64,000 nt of DNA from positions 22,588,042 to 22,652,041 of the forward strand of contig NC_058059.1 in NCBI RefSeq assembly GCF_020085105.1, read 5' to 3'. Position 1 is the stretch's first letter; every line of letters starts with the position of its first letter. This DNA is from Siniperca chuatsi (taxonomy: Eukaryota > Chordata > Actinopteri > Centrarchiformes > Sinipercidae). Positions 25,401 through 40,400 of this stretch are shown here, in pieces. A program made the translations under genes and the position numbers. The notes beneath the pieces are model-generated. The model made no database searches and had not been told where the DNA came from. It saw only the letters and a list, made by a program, of their open reading frames with translations.

Positions 25401-28400
25401 GTCATGCTGAGCTGCAAGGCCATTTCTCAAGAGGTCTACCGAGTCACCTTCTCCCCATACAACCCGGGACTGCTCACATCATCAGGATCTGGACACATCA
25501 AGTAAAGGACATACTGAATCCACCTAAAACCCAGTAACCCTTTTTTCCCCAATGGATTACTGGCAAATGCAGGTGATGTCTAGTTTTGTAGTAGAAAATG
25601 TGGGATTTAAAACAACAAAGGTAAACATCAGGTTTTTGTCTCAGCCCTTCAGAATAAAAAAGCAAGTTGCTTTTTTTTTATTTGATGTTCAACAATCATA
25701 CAAGGACAAATCCATCAGAGCAGAGACCAATTTCTTGAATCAGGTGAATGTCATTTTGATGAAAACAAGGGATCCAAGCATTAAACTTGTTTAGATAAGG
25801 GCAGACCATGGTGACTTTAAAGGAATAGTTCGACATTTTGGGAAATTAGCTTATTTACTTTCTTGCTGAGAGTTATATTAGAAGGTTAATATCTGTTATA
25901 TTGTGTTTAATTGGTGCAAAAATGAAAGTGTAAAGTTGTGGCTTTATAGGGGGTTATTTGCCTGACTATTTCTTGGCCAGGACCAGTGAGTTCCTGAAGC
26001 CCGTCCAAGAAATAGTCCGATATGTTAACCCCCCGTAAAATCACAACTGTCACGGAAACTTCAGGCATCAGAAGTAGAATTATTCCCTTACACTGATATT
26101 GAATATGTTTATGTTTTCAAATAAGGTGAAAATACCTTCTCTCTATCAGGTTCTGGAAAATGGCCAGCACATTCACAGGTCTTAAATTGCAAGGGCTTAT
26201 GGGACATTTTGGGAAAACTGCAGCGACTGATATTGAGGGCTACGTGGAACTTCCTGATGGAAAGGTCTGTGCCCTGCTGTTCTAACAGGTTTGGTTTGTA
26301 TGCAAGTCAGGAAGGACGGGAAATGTATCGAACAAGACTTACAGTCTCCAGTCATGATAGCGGCTCTGTAAGGCTGTACTTAGGAACAGCAATGTTTTGA
26401 GCTAAATGCTAATGTCAGCATGCTAGCATGCTTGCAATTGACAATGTTAACACGCTGATGTTTAGCAGGTATGATGTTTACCATCTTAGTTTAGCATGTT
26501 AACATTTGCTAATTAGCACTAAACACAAAGTACAGCTGAGGCTGATAGTTTTGCAGGTATTTAGTCATAAACCAAAGTTTTGGACAAATTAAAATTTTGA
26601 CCTGAATGTGCTAGATGCAGGTCAGGTGATCACCAAAGTTATGATGATTCATAATAATATGAATAATATGATTCATCCTGTGGGGATAATGAATGTCTGT
26701 ACAAAATGTCATGGCAATCCATCGAATGGATTGAGAAAATGGCGAATCGAAAATGGCGGACTGACAGATCAGCATTGCAATCCCTAGAGCCACGCTACTA
26801 CCATGGCAAAAACATACAGTAGATTGGTCATTTCCAGATCTAAGATGTTTACATTTTTTGATTTTGTTTGATTTTGTCCGATGACTGATGCCTGTAATCT
26901 CACAAAATCTGAATTTGAATGTTGCAGTGAATAATAATTTCTCTGCCCAAGGGAACGTGACCAAAACTCTAGGTTAAGGTTTAGAAAAGTTAAATTGCAC
27001 ACAAAATTTATTTATTTTTTCTTATTTATTTCTTATGTTTATGGCCAAACAATCTCACCACAAGGTCCACACAGTAGCTGTTCTGGAGCTTTTGATCTCA
27101 TCACATGTTTTTCCTGAGCAGGTGGAGTTGCCCAATTGTCATGGAAATGTAGATCTTCAAATAATTTTTTTTTTTAGCACTTATTGATAAAGATCGTGTG
27201 ATACGATTGAAAGCTCCAGAACAGCTACTGGGTGGTGAGATTGTTTTTGTCAGCTGCTGTTTGCAAGGCCAATCTTTCAATCACAAAAATAATTTGGTTT
27301 TTTAAATCCTCTATAAAAATCAATAGAATGGAAGGGTCAATAGAAGGGTCAGAATTACTTCTGACCCTCGTCGCGCTTCGTCTCCTCCTGTCAGGTGGTG
27401 TCCGGCTCAGACTGGGGCAACTTGCTGCTGTGGGATGGGAATGCCATCAAGGTGGAGATTTGCCGTAAGGAGGGGCGGAACTGCCATACCGGGATGGTCC
27501 AGCCGTTTGCCCTAGAAGATGGACAGTTGATGACGATTGGCTCTGATGGAGTGGTTCGGGTAAGATACTTAACATAACATAACCTCATAACCTCAAAATG
27601 CTGCATTTTTAGAACGTTTTCGTCAAGTTTGTTGTCAGATATTTTTCTAAATAATTTTTTGACTACTAAAATTAACACTCAACATCTGTAACTGTTTGGT
27701 CATCATTTCCACATTATTGATGGGTTTAATTTTTAACCTTTTTTTTTGTCTATAAATCTTCTGAAGGCAGGAGTATTCATCCCTGAAACATTGTCACATT
27801 ATATTGACATGCCATTCACTACTATGATAAACTTCTGGGTTCCCATGCTGTCCCTCTGTCAGAGCATCAGCTGGCTTTTTTAACATTTTTTAACGTTCTT
27901 AACCCTTTGCTCGGAATTGAGCTTAGCGGTTTTCTACCAGTGTGTTAGCATTTTTTAATCACAGGTCCGTTGGCTCTACAATCGGATGTGGATTTTAAGG
28001 TGTTTTTAAGAACTGCTCATAGCAAGTCATAGTGACTACAGCTGGTGGCTCACACAAACTTAAATACACTCAGGTAGGGGAGACAACAAGAAATAGGTGA
28101 AACTAATCAGGGCAATGAAAACTGGAGGGAAGGGTAAACCAAGACAGGAAGCAAAATTACAAGACACATGCAGGAAGGAGAATATTTCAAAATAAAACAG
28201 GAAATAACAAACCCAAAACCATGACAGATGTTTGACAGTGACCTGACTTTCGAGGAGCAGGTAAAGAGAGTTGTGCAGTCCTGCTTTCTTCAACTCAGAA
28301 ATGTATCAAAAATCAAGTCATTTTTATGTCATGCTGATTTAGAGAGGGTAATTCATGCTTCTATTTCATCTTGTGTAGACTATTGCAACTCTCTCTATAC

Positions 28401-31400
28401 CTGCCTCCGTCAAAAATCTATCTCACATCTCTAGCTTGTTCAGAATGCTGCAGCTCGAATTTTAACTGGCACTAAACGTAGAGACCATATTACCTCAGTA
28501 TTAGCACATCTGTACTGGATACCAGTAAAGTTTAGAATAGATTTTAATCCTATTGATGACTTTTAGAGCACAGAAAGGTCTAGCCCCTAGTTATATTGCT
28601 GACCTTTCAACTCTCTATAAGCTGGAACGCAGCCTGAGATCTTCGGACAAGGCCCTTTTAGTTGTTCCAAAGTCCAGACTCAAAACTAAAGGTGACTGCG
28701 CTTTTTCTATTAGGGCGCCTGTACTTTGGAACAGCCTGCCTGAGGAAATTAGGCTAGCAAAATCAGTTAAATTTTTTAAATCCCTTCTAAAAACACTGTA
28801 TCTGTTTACCTTATATATTACCTTTATTTTTATTCTGTAATGCTACTTTTTGGGTTTTACTGTATGTAAAGCACTTTGTAAACATTATTTTTAGAAAAGT
28901 GCTATACAAATAAAGTTATTATAGTTATAATTATTCTGTATTGACACAGAGCTCTGTGGCCAAAAACATTGTGATATTTGACTTTGTCTGCAGTATAACG
29001 TACAGGTTTACCCTAGAATGAGACATGGCTGTTCCTGCAAAGGGGGTGAGTGCAGATAACAGATGTTCATTGAATAGTGCAAGTTTTTTGTTCTACTTTG
29101 TGGCAGAGAGGCATTAAACTTTAAGTCTGGCATTATTCTATACTTTTTGTATTGTTAACAAATTCAATGAAAACACCAAAACCAACAATGTTAGTCTGTC
29201 CTTCAATATATTGACTTCCCTACCCTGTCTGTGTCTCTCAGCCCCAAGCCCATTGGTTTCTACTGAAGATGTCAATGTTTAAAAAATGTCCCAGAATGTT
29301 GATAGTTTCATATTTAAAAATGGCAAATTGGACGTGGCAACAGGTTCCATTCTGAAGAGGCTCTGAATAGAAATTAAATAATTTATGTTAGGTTTTTGAA
29401 GAGTTAATTGTCCCTTCTTGGAATTATAATAAGCATAATTGAGCAGTTATGATCTTGATGGAGATCAGTTTTTTTATAATCAGTATGGCAACCCCCCCCC
29501 CCACAGGGCTGGGACTTTGAGGGCATCGACACCGCCGACAGTAACAGCGACAGCAGCAGGTTTGAGATAGAGCCCATGAATGAGATGGTGGTTGGACACA
29601 ACGTCTGCCTCTCCTCTGTGGTGAAGAGCTCCCTGCCTGACTCCTTCATCTGGTTTGCTCAGGTCAGAGGGCAAAGGGTCAAAAGTCACTAATTAAAACA
29701 ATCTGTAATAAACAATCCGGCCTCACCTCGATCAAAAATCCAAACCTGATCTCTCCTCTATGTGGTCTTGTAGGATTCCAGCGGAGCCATCTGGAAACTT
29801 GATCTTTCATTCACCTACACGGTGAGTTTCCTACACTGACACTTTGGTTTTTATAGACGTTCGTTCGTGTGACTATCAACACTTCAACAATTCTCTGCCC
29901 AACCTTCACATTAAGGTAGAGTCCATATGATTAGACTTTACTGATTCTTCTACACAGGCAGGTTGACAGATGTGCACAAAGGGTTCTGTATACAATCATG
30001 GATTTATATACTAAATATATACTCACAAGTAAATTGACAAAAATATGTTAACTCAAGGTCCTCATCCTAGCTTTTTCTAAGCTTTTTCCAGAACTTTCAT
30101 GCTCAAAAATTAAGGATTCATCTGTGTTTATTTTGATCATTAAAAAAGGGCAAAATCATCCCATGTAAGATGAATATATGATAAATATCAAATAAAAATA
30201 AGTTAATACAACAATTCTGTGATCATTGTAAGAACACCTTGTTTACTGTAAACTACAATGAATAGTGTTTCCTGCAGCAGGAGCACAACAACTTTTGGGT
30301 GTGTGAGGAGGGGAAAAAACTTGTCTAATTTCCATATAATTAAACGGAGAATGCCTTCAACTACCAATGACATCCCACCAAAAATTCTATCAGCCAATCG
30401 GTCCACTTTCCAGACGTTCAGCATCTTTAATTGGACACATTGTAAATGATTAGGACAAACATATCAGAGTTGAGCCAACAGAAGATAAAGTCATTATTAC
30501 ATTTATTTTCATTAAGGTGAATATGACTGTTTGTTTGGTAATATTGTCTAGTCCTAATGGAAAACTATATTGCAAACCATATTGTAACGTCATGTTATAA
30601 TAAATGATTGCAATAAACAGTGTGCTCGCCCAGTGTAATAATTGTTGATGTATGGTCTGTGTGTGCAGACCCCTGATCCAGAGTGCCTGTTTTCCTTCCA
30701 CGCCGGGGCGATCCAGGGCCTGGACGTGTCGAGGAAATCCCACCTGATGGCAACGGCCGCTCTCGACCGTTTGTCACATACCTGCACACATAATGTACAT
30801 GTTTGCAAACACACTAACACACACACACACTAAAACAACTCTGTCTGTGTCTGTCCCTAATCTCCAGGTTCAGTCAAAGTTTTTGACTTCCTGGCAAAAA
30901 GAGAACTGACCACCAGTCGCTTCAATCAGGATGGAACTGCGCTCAGCTGGGCTCCACCGTTGGTAAGTGTGTCGGTGGGAAAATGTATCATGGGGCGTGG
31001 GGCAGCATGGCTCAGGAGGTAGATCTGTCATCTAGTAATCGGAAGGTTCCCCGGCTCCTCCAGAGAGTGTTGAAGTGTCCTTGAGCAAGACACTGAACCC
31101 CTAACCACTCCTGATGAGCAGGTTGGCACCTTGCATGGCAGCCTCTGCCATCAATGTATGAATGGGTGAATGTTTGCACGTGTTGTAAAACGCTTTGAGT
31201 GGTCGGTAGACAAGAGAAGCGTTATATAAATGCAGTCCATTTTAACCATCATGCAACCACATATGATGTGTAATGACATAAAACTGACCTCTTTAGGTGA
31301 ACCAGAGTGGAGGTTTACTGGTGACGGGCTTTGAGGACGGGGTGGTCCGGTTACTGGAGCTGTACGACCCTCAGAGGCTGCATGTGGTCACCGGGCGCAG

Positions 31401-34400
31401 CCCCAAAGGAGATGCCGAGCTGCGCCTCAAACAGGCCTTCAAACCCCATAATGCCCCCGTAACTGCTATTGCATTTGAGCGAAATGGAGAGATCTTAGCC
31501 ACGGGGGTAAGAGGTTTTCCAGGAAAACTATTTTTTCACTATGAGAGCCACAGGAAACAGCAGTTTGTCAAATTGCTTGTTTACTTTCATGAAACACACT
31601 ATTGCGATTGTGTTTCTTTTGTTCATTGAAACACCTGATTTTGGAAAACGTATGTTTTGAAATAGGCATAAAGGTTTGAAGGTTTGCTCTGTTGTTTCTG
31701 ATGTTTAGTACTATAGCATTGAAGATCAATGGTGGAGATTTTTTTCGTTATTCATCTCACCTTTCTGACCTCTCACTGCCACAATCCCTCTCAGAGCTCA
31801 GACTGCACTGTGTTCTTCTTCACTGTCGGGGAAAAATACAACCCCATCGGCTTTGTCCGTGTTCCTGGGCCGGTGCAGGCGCTGGAGTGGTCACCTCATT
31901 CCCACGTAAGTCTGGTCTCATTCTGACCCATTTGCATCCAAATATTTCTATGATGGAACATTATGGATTCAACCATTTTCTTTTATGATTTTACCTAGAG
32001 TGAAAACAGGCTGCTTATCCTGTGTCAGAGCGGTCACGTGGTCGAGGTGCATAGTCCTGATCCAGAGGCCCACAAGCCGACCAAAACCTTCCAGCTGTCT
32101 GAACTGCCCAGCAGATCTTTCCGGTTCAGGAGCATCAAATCTCGAATCAAGGTCTGGGCTTGGTCTATTCTTAGCTTTTGTATGGTTTTAATTGTATATG
32201 TCCCTTTTTATGGCTGTATTACATCATACTGTATGTTTTGTAATCTACATTATAATTACTATTACAGTTTATTTAAAGGGATTGCTGCATGATTTTAGTG
32301 GAAATAACTAACTCCATTTCAGTTTCACACCATTTGTGTTTAAATTTGTGTGTTTGTGTATTTCAGAGAGAGGAGGAAATCGCAAGACGTCAAGCCGTAA
32401 AGGAGAAGAAGAAGAAAGAGAGAGAAGAGAGGTTGAAAGAATCAAAGCAGCCGGATGCAGAGCAAGAGGAGGAAGAAGAAGAGGAGAAAGAGTTGCCCCC
32501 TATCCACTTCCCCGACCCTCCAAGTCCTCTCTACTGTGGCTTCTACTCACAGCCTGGCCAGTTCTGGCTCTCCATGGTACATTCACAATTTTATCTCAAC
32601 AGTCAGGAGACAATAATAACTAGGATGTTCAAATTACATAGGAATCAATCAGCTAAAATCAACTGAAGTAGTCAGCTTGCAAATCGATCAAAATCAAAAC
32701 GTGAGGAATTTTTACACCGTTTGACAGTCATACAGGGAGATCAAAGAAAACACACAGAAACCAATTTCATACACCCACAGAAGCAGTGGGCAATGTAGCA
32801 TGAGAACAGGCTGTGTTTTGAGTAATTCTTGCCTCTTGGATGGAAAAAGTCCCCATCTACTTTGGCAATGAGTGTCTCACCTACACGTAAAACCCACAGT
32901 TTAACATGGATGGGCTCATTACTTTTTTTAGTCCCAATCGAAATCGAAATGTGTCTGTAACACATCATCGAAAATTCCATTTTCAATTCATTTTATACAG
33001 CAGGTAAAATAAGTATTGAACATGTCACCATTTTTCTCAATAAATATATTTCTAAAGGTGCTATTGAAATGAAATTTTCACCAAATGTTGGTAACAACTC
33101 ATGAAAACCACACATGCAAAGAACTCTAACCATAGATGTCCATAAATTAAGTTATGTGTTATAATGTTAAATGACACAGGGAAAAAGTATTGAACACATG
33201 AAGAAAGGGAGTGCAAAAAGGCATGGAAAGCCAAGACAATCAGTAATTAGAAAGCAATCCTGTCCCTTGTCAGTGCAAATTAATATCAGCTGGTTCAGTC
33301 CCAACTGATGGCCTATAATTCATTACCAAGGTGCCACAGAAGAAACATCTCATGATGGGTAAAAAACAAAGAGCTCTTGCAAGACCTTTGCAACCTTATT
33401 GTTGCAAAACATACTGATGCCATTGGTTACAGAAGGATTTCAAAACTTCTGAATGTTCTAGTGAGCACTGTTGGGGCCATAATCTGGAAGTGGAAAGAAC
33501 ATCATTTCACCATAAACCGGCCACAACCAGGTGCTCCTCGCAAGATTTCTGACAGAGGAGTGAAAAGAATTATCAGAAGAGTTGTTCAAGAGCCTGGAAT
33601 TAACAGGTACAATTGTTTCAAAGAAAACGATAAGTAATGCACTCAACCGCCATGGCCTATATGCACGCTCACCACACAAGACAGAAATATATTTAATGAG
33701 AAAAATGGTGACATGTTCAATATTTATTTTACCTGCTGTATATGCTATTTATATAGCACCAAATCATAACAGTTATTTCAAGTTATTTCTTGTCTCAATA
33801 GAGCAGGTCTAGACCATACTCTTTATAATATTATTTACAGTCCCGACAATTCCCACCATGAGCAAGCACTTGCCGACAGTTGCAAGGAAAAACTTCCTTT
33901 TAATAGGCAACACCGAAAGTATTCAACTCATGGTCAGATTCGTAATCTTATCTTCACTTATTCTTTGAACCGACAGTTCCTGATTTCATACAAACCATGA
34001 TGACTATTTCCATCAACTGACACATTATTTTTCTTGACAGAAATAAGCACATCTTAATGACGAGTAAATACAGAGACATAAAAGTAAGCATTAGGTAGGC
34101 TATGATTACACATTCATATATAAACATTCATCAATGAAAGTTGGCCTTGCTAATTTAAAATGGAGTCCTTGTGGAAAAGTTAAAGAAACTAAGGAAAAAC
34201 ATAATTTGTATGAGATAGTGGATAGAGAGATGAGGGAAACATGAAGAGAGCTGGAGGAGACAAATTATCCTAATGAGAACAACTGGCAGTGACTGGATCA
34301 AAAGACAAATGATTATATTATTTTATATTTATATAAAATCATGTTTGTAATAAGCTCCAGAATTGTAAGATATACCAAAACACAGGTAAGTGCTTAAACG

Positions 34401-37400
34401 CTACCCAGCCCCACAGTTTAATAGAAAAACTTCATGGTCTCCCTCTTGCAGTCCACACATGCAAAGAAATCTAACCATAGATGTCCATAAATTAAGTTAT
34501 GTATAATAATGTTAAATGACACAGGGAAAAAGTATCGAACATGCTTACTGAAATTAATTTAATACTTCGTACAAAAGCCTTTGTTGGTAATGACTGCTTC
34601 AAGACGCCTCCTGTATGGAGAAACGAGTTGCATGCATTGCTGAAGTGTGATTTTGGCCCATTCTTCCACACAAACAGTCTTCAAATCTTGAAGGTTCCGT
34701 GGGCCTCTTCAAAAGGCATTCTGGGGGTTATAGAACATGAAGGGGTGAAGATATATTAGGTAAGGTAAATTAAATCGTACTTTATCACAAAAATAATCCA
34801 AGAAGACAATTGTTTTTTCCTCTTCCTCTTTTCTCTTTCATGCAGGGAGGCTTTGACTCAGGTTTCTTGTATCACTGTAAGTTCTCTGAGAAGCAGGACC
34901 AGGATCCGGACCAGCGGCAGGATGAGCCCTTTAACTTCCTGCCTGTCCACAACACGGACAACGACCCTATTCGCTCCGTCACCTTCAGGTAGCCGGAGGG
35001 TAAACTAACAAATCAGTATTCATTATATCAACAATGAATCAAATGACTGAATGTAATGTGAAAATGTCAATCGTAGTGCTGAACCCACATAGAAGTCTCA
35101 CTAACTCTGCAGCTCTGCTGAGCTTTTTTGCCTCTTTTAGCTCATAGTTTTGGGTTTACAGCACATTTACTGCCTGGTTCAGTCTCTTATCAACTCCATT
35201 TTCAGCAGCAGCAGACAGATGTTTTCAGCAAACAAGCTCTGATAAACCCATTGTACACTACCTGCCCAGTACCAAACAGCAGAAAGACAAAGTTAGCAGC
35301 TAGTTGGTGAAGAAAGTGGAACATCTAGGAGCTAAAGAGCCAGATATTTTTCACAGGAGTTGGTTTAGACCAAACCAGAGCTAAAAGGAGAGTGAATATT
35401 AGACACCAATGGTATGATACAGTAATGTTGATCTGTGTCTACTGGATGTGTAAAAAGGCAACTGTGTGCTCAAATGTTAGCCATCATAACTTTATAAGGG
35501 CAGGGCTGTGTGTCTGTCATCTTATTTTGGAGTTTTTCTGCTGGTGTGGCCATAAATCATTTAATATAGCTTTAAATCTATCAAGAGTCAACAGAAAGAC
35601 TGTTAAAAATAAAGATTGAAAAACCAACTTTAGCAGAAAGAGTGTGAAATAAGGCCAGATATTAAAGGAGGTAAACTTTAGAGCCTCCTTCACATTTGGA
35701 ACCACAATACTATTACCTGTATAAAGTTTCCTTGCTGGTGTTTTGTTGTTTTGGTCTTTCGTAGCTCCAACAGGCGGCTTCTGCTCTGTGGCATGCACTC
35801 AGGCTTCATCAGGGTTTACCCTCTGCAGCCTAGCGACCACAGCCTCACCTCCATGCATGCCTACTGGGCTCTCAGCGTCCACGACAACCAATACGGACAC
35901 TTAAGGCACATCCGCTGTAGCCATGACGACAACTTTGTGCTGACAGCAGGAGATGACGGAAACATCTTTTCCTTTAGCCTGCTTCCTCCAGAAGAGCTAC
36001 AGAAAGGCCTGCAGAGAAAGAGGGCCAAGGTTCCTTCACCCAGGGTCAGTCCACATTTTTATTAACATTTTCTTTTTTCTTTTCTGTAGTGTCTTTTTAG
36101 CCACACTAGCATTGTGGCTCTATAGATGACAAAGTCAATCTGTCAGTTGGTTGACCACTTTGTCCAGACTGAAGTATAACAACAACTATTGGATGGATTT
36201 ATCCAATAAAATATCTATTGGATAGGTTGGCATCAACTTTTTCGCTTGCGCCATCATCAAGTCAAGATTTCAGTTCATCCAATACTTTGGTTTATGACCA
36301 AATATCTGCAAAACATACCTGCTTAACATCAGTATGTTACCATTGTCATTGTGAGCATGTTAGCATGCTGACATTAGCATTTAGTTTTGGGGTTTTTTGT
36401 GGGCCAATTTTTGTATCCAAAGCGAGGCTCTTAGGAAAGCCCTCTGAAGCAAATGTGTGATCTTTGGCTCTATTAAAAAAATTGACAATAACAATGACAA
36501 TAACGACGATATGCTAAATCTATATCTAGTTTGGGTCAAACAATGACTTGACATGAGCCAGGCAAGGCAGAGTGCATGAGCCTATAAATGCAGTAAGTGG
36601 AGTTCAATTTGAAAAACATTTTCCAACATTGGACTCGATGGTTTTATTTTTGTTTTCTTATCATTATGTGCAGTTCAGATGTCTACAGGTGTAGGTCTAC
36701 ATCAGCAGGTTTTTTAATAGAAATCATCACATGGTTCTGAATTTTTGGGAGGCAAAAACCTGTTTATGGACGGTAAAGTGCAGGTTGGCCAAATGGATGG
36801 TTGTAGATGAATGAAAGATGTAGATCAATGAAAAAGTAATATCATCTTGTTCACACGTTATTCTAACAGGTGGGTCTTGAGAATGAGGAGTTAGCCCAGG
36901 ACATTGAGGACCCAGCAGCTTACAGGTGAGTGTGAATAATATGTTAAGAGATCATTTGCTCCTCCTCTTTTTCTCTGTCACTCTCTAGTCTTCTGTGTAC
37001 CTACTTTTTCTTTCTTTCTGTGTCTCTATTTAAGAAAGTTATTTGTACAGTAGATAACTGTATTGTCTGTATTTTATTCCTTATTATTTATTGGAATTTC
37101 TTACATTTAGCTACATCTATATTTAGGTTGTAACTCAAGAAAATTAAAGGTTTTATGTCATCTGACTTTCTGCCCCCCCATGACACCCTCCAGCATAGAG
37201 ACGGCTAAGCAAAAGCTTGAGAATGACCGTCTGCGTCGGGAGGCCGAGCTGAAGATTGCGGCGAAGCGGAAGAATCTGGCTGAACTCCAGAAGAAGTTCA
37301 AACAGCTGCTGAACAACAACCAGAGTCTGCCGGAGCATGTTCGCCTGACACCTGTGGTACAGACACACATACACACCTGGATCATCCACTGTCATCTGGT

Positions 37401-40400
37401 TTGACAGTTCATGTGGCTTGCCATTGCAGCAGCTGTATCTGGTTTAGTTTTAGAATAAAACTAAAAGACGTACCACAAGCGAGACATCAGTGGTGCGTAA
37501 GCCTCTGTCCATCTTATCCTAAAAACTAAACCATTAAAGTTTATGTTAAAGACCTGGTTTGTGTTTGAGATTAGGATAAGGGTTAGGCATATTATCGTAA
37601 AGGTTTAGATAAGTCTTCAGGGAATTAATGTATGTCAATGCAATGTCCTCAATTTTGCGTGGTGTCTGTGTGTGTGAGTAGGAGCTGAAGCTGGACCAGC
37701 GTTTCAGTGAGCAGGCAGAGAGGTTGAAGGCCCAGCGGGTTAGGGAGGTCAGAAAGCAGATGAGCTGGGAGGAGGAGCGCTGCAGCATTGCACTCAGCAA
37801 ACTACAGGACTGGTACTGACTAATGCACACACATACACGCGTACATCTAATTCATAATAATTGAAGATAGGTTGAAATAGCTCACTTGTTGTATCACTGG
37901 ACGAAGTTAAGAGTGGAACAAAAAGGTTTCTGACATTATTCAATTACATTTTATTTATATAGCGCCAATATATAATAGAAGTTAACTCATTGCACTTTTC
38001 CTATAGAGAACTCTATAGGACTATATGTACTCTTTATAATATTATTTACAGAGACCCAAGAAATCCCACCATGAGCAAGCACTTGGTGACAGTGGCAAGG
38101 AAAAACTTCCTTTAAGAGACAGAAACCTCGGGCAGAACCAGACTCAGGGTGGGCAGCCATCTGCCGCTGCCGGTTGGGTTGAGAGAGAAAGGGAGAGGGG
38201 GAGAGGGAAGCACAATGCAAATTCCACATAGAATTTTAAAATAATAATAATGTAATTGTAGTGGTAATATTAATATGAATAAAATAATAATAATAGGAAT
38301 GATAGTGATAGGAATAATAATGATAATAATGGTAAAAAGACTAATAATAATAATTGTAGTCATCGAACAGGGGGGCAGCAGGTGGCCCGCAATCATAGAT
38401 CCAGACTCTGCAGCTCCGGAGGCAGAAATACCTGATGAAAGCAACAGAAGGAGAGAGGACAGAGACAAGAAAGCACAAAACTACGGGAGAGAATATATCG
38501 AGTTAGTAATATGCATTAATGGGATAAGAATGCATACAGATGGAGAGGGAGAGGAGCTCAGTGCATCATGGGAAGTCTCCCGGCAGTCTAGACCTATAGC
38601 AGCATAACTAAAGGATGGTTCGGGATTCACCTGAGCCAGCCCTAACTATAAGATTCAAAGAGGAAAGTCTTAAACCTACTCTTAAATGCGGAGATGGTGT
38701 CTGCCTCCTGAAGCCAAACTGGGACCTGATTCCACAGGAGAGGAGCTTGATAGCTGAAGGCTCTGGCTCTTATTCTACTTTTGGAGATTCTAGGAACCAC
38801 AAGTAACCCTGCATTCTGGGAGCGCAGTGTTCTAGTCGAGTAATAGGGTACTGTGAACTCTTTAAGATATGATGGTGCCTGACCATTAAAAGCCATTGTA
38901 GGTGAGTAGAAGGATTTTAAATTCTATTCTGTATTTTACAGGGAGCCAGTGCAGAGAAGCTAATATTGGAGAAATATGATCTCTTTTCTTAGTTCTTGTC
39001 AGTACATGTGCCACAGCATTGCAATAATCCAGCCTAGAAGTAACAAATGCATGGACTAGTTTTTCTGCATCATTTTGAGACAGGGTGTGCCTGATTTTTG
39101 CAATGTTACATAGGTGAAAAAAGACAGTTCTTGAAGTTTGTTTCATGTGGGAGTTAAAGGATAAATCCTGATCAAAGGTTCCTTATGCTGGTGCTGGAGG
39201 TCAGGGCAATGCCATCTAGAATAACTATATCTTTAAATAATGTGTCTCGGAAGTTTTTGTGGCCAAGTACAATAACGTCAGTTTTGTCAGAGTTTAACAT
39301 CAGAAAATTGCAGGTCATCCAGGTTTTTCTGTCCTTAAGGCATGCTTGAAGTTTAGTTAACTGATTAGATTCATCTGGCTTGATCGATAGATATAATTGG
39401 GTATCATCCGCATAACAATGAAAGTTTATGGAGTGTTGCCTAATAATATTGCCTAAAGGAAGCATATATAAGGTGAATAGAATCGGTCCAAGTACAGAAC
39501 CTTGTGGAACTCTGTGACTATCTTTGCCGTGCACGGAGGACTCCCTGTTAACATGTACAAACTGAGATCGATCTGATAGATAGAAAGGAACTGCACTAAG
39601 CTGGTTTAAATCCTAATGCCAATTAAATTTTCCAATCTCTGTAATAGGATGTGATGGTCAATGGTGTAGAATGCAGCACTAAGGTCTAACAAGACAAGTA
39701 CATAGACAAGTCCATTGTCTGATGCAATTTAAAGGTCATTTGAAATTTTCACCAGTGCTGTCTATGTGCAATGATGCACTCTAAATCCTGACTGAAACTC
39801 AAATAAAGTATTCACACAACTGATTGGAACCGCTTCCTTAATCTTTTCTAAAGTGTACCATCCATCTTAGAGAGAAATGGAAGGTTAGATATAGGTCTAT
39901 AGTTGGCTAAAACCCCTGGATCAAGAGTGGGCTTTTTAAGAAGAGGTTTAATTACAGCTATTTTAAAAGACTGTGGTACATAGCCTGTTAATAAAGACAG
40001 ATTGATCATATCTAGTAAAGAAGTGCTAACTAAGGGTAAAACTTCATTAAGCAGCCTAGTTGGGATAGGGTCTAAGACACAGGTTGATGGCTTAGATGAA
40101 GAAATTGTTGAAGTTAGTTGAAGAAGGTCGATAAGAGCAAAGCAGTCTAAATATATATTAGGTTTTACAGCTGTTTCTATGGTTCCTGTGTTTGAAGATA
40201 AATCAGTACCGGTTGAGGGCAGGACATGATGAATTCTTTCTCTAATAATTAAAATGTTTTCATTAAAGTAGCTCATAAAGTCGTTACTATTGAGGGCTAT
40301 AGGAATACATGACTCAATAGAGCTGGGGTTGTTTTTATTTTCCTCTATTAATGATGAGTAGTAGGCTGCCCTGGCATAACAGAGGGCTTTCCTACATGTT

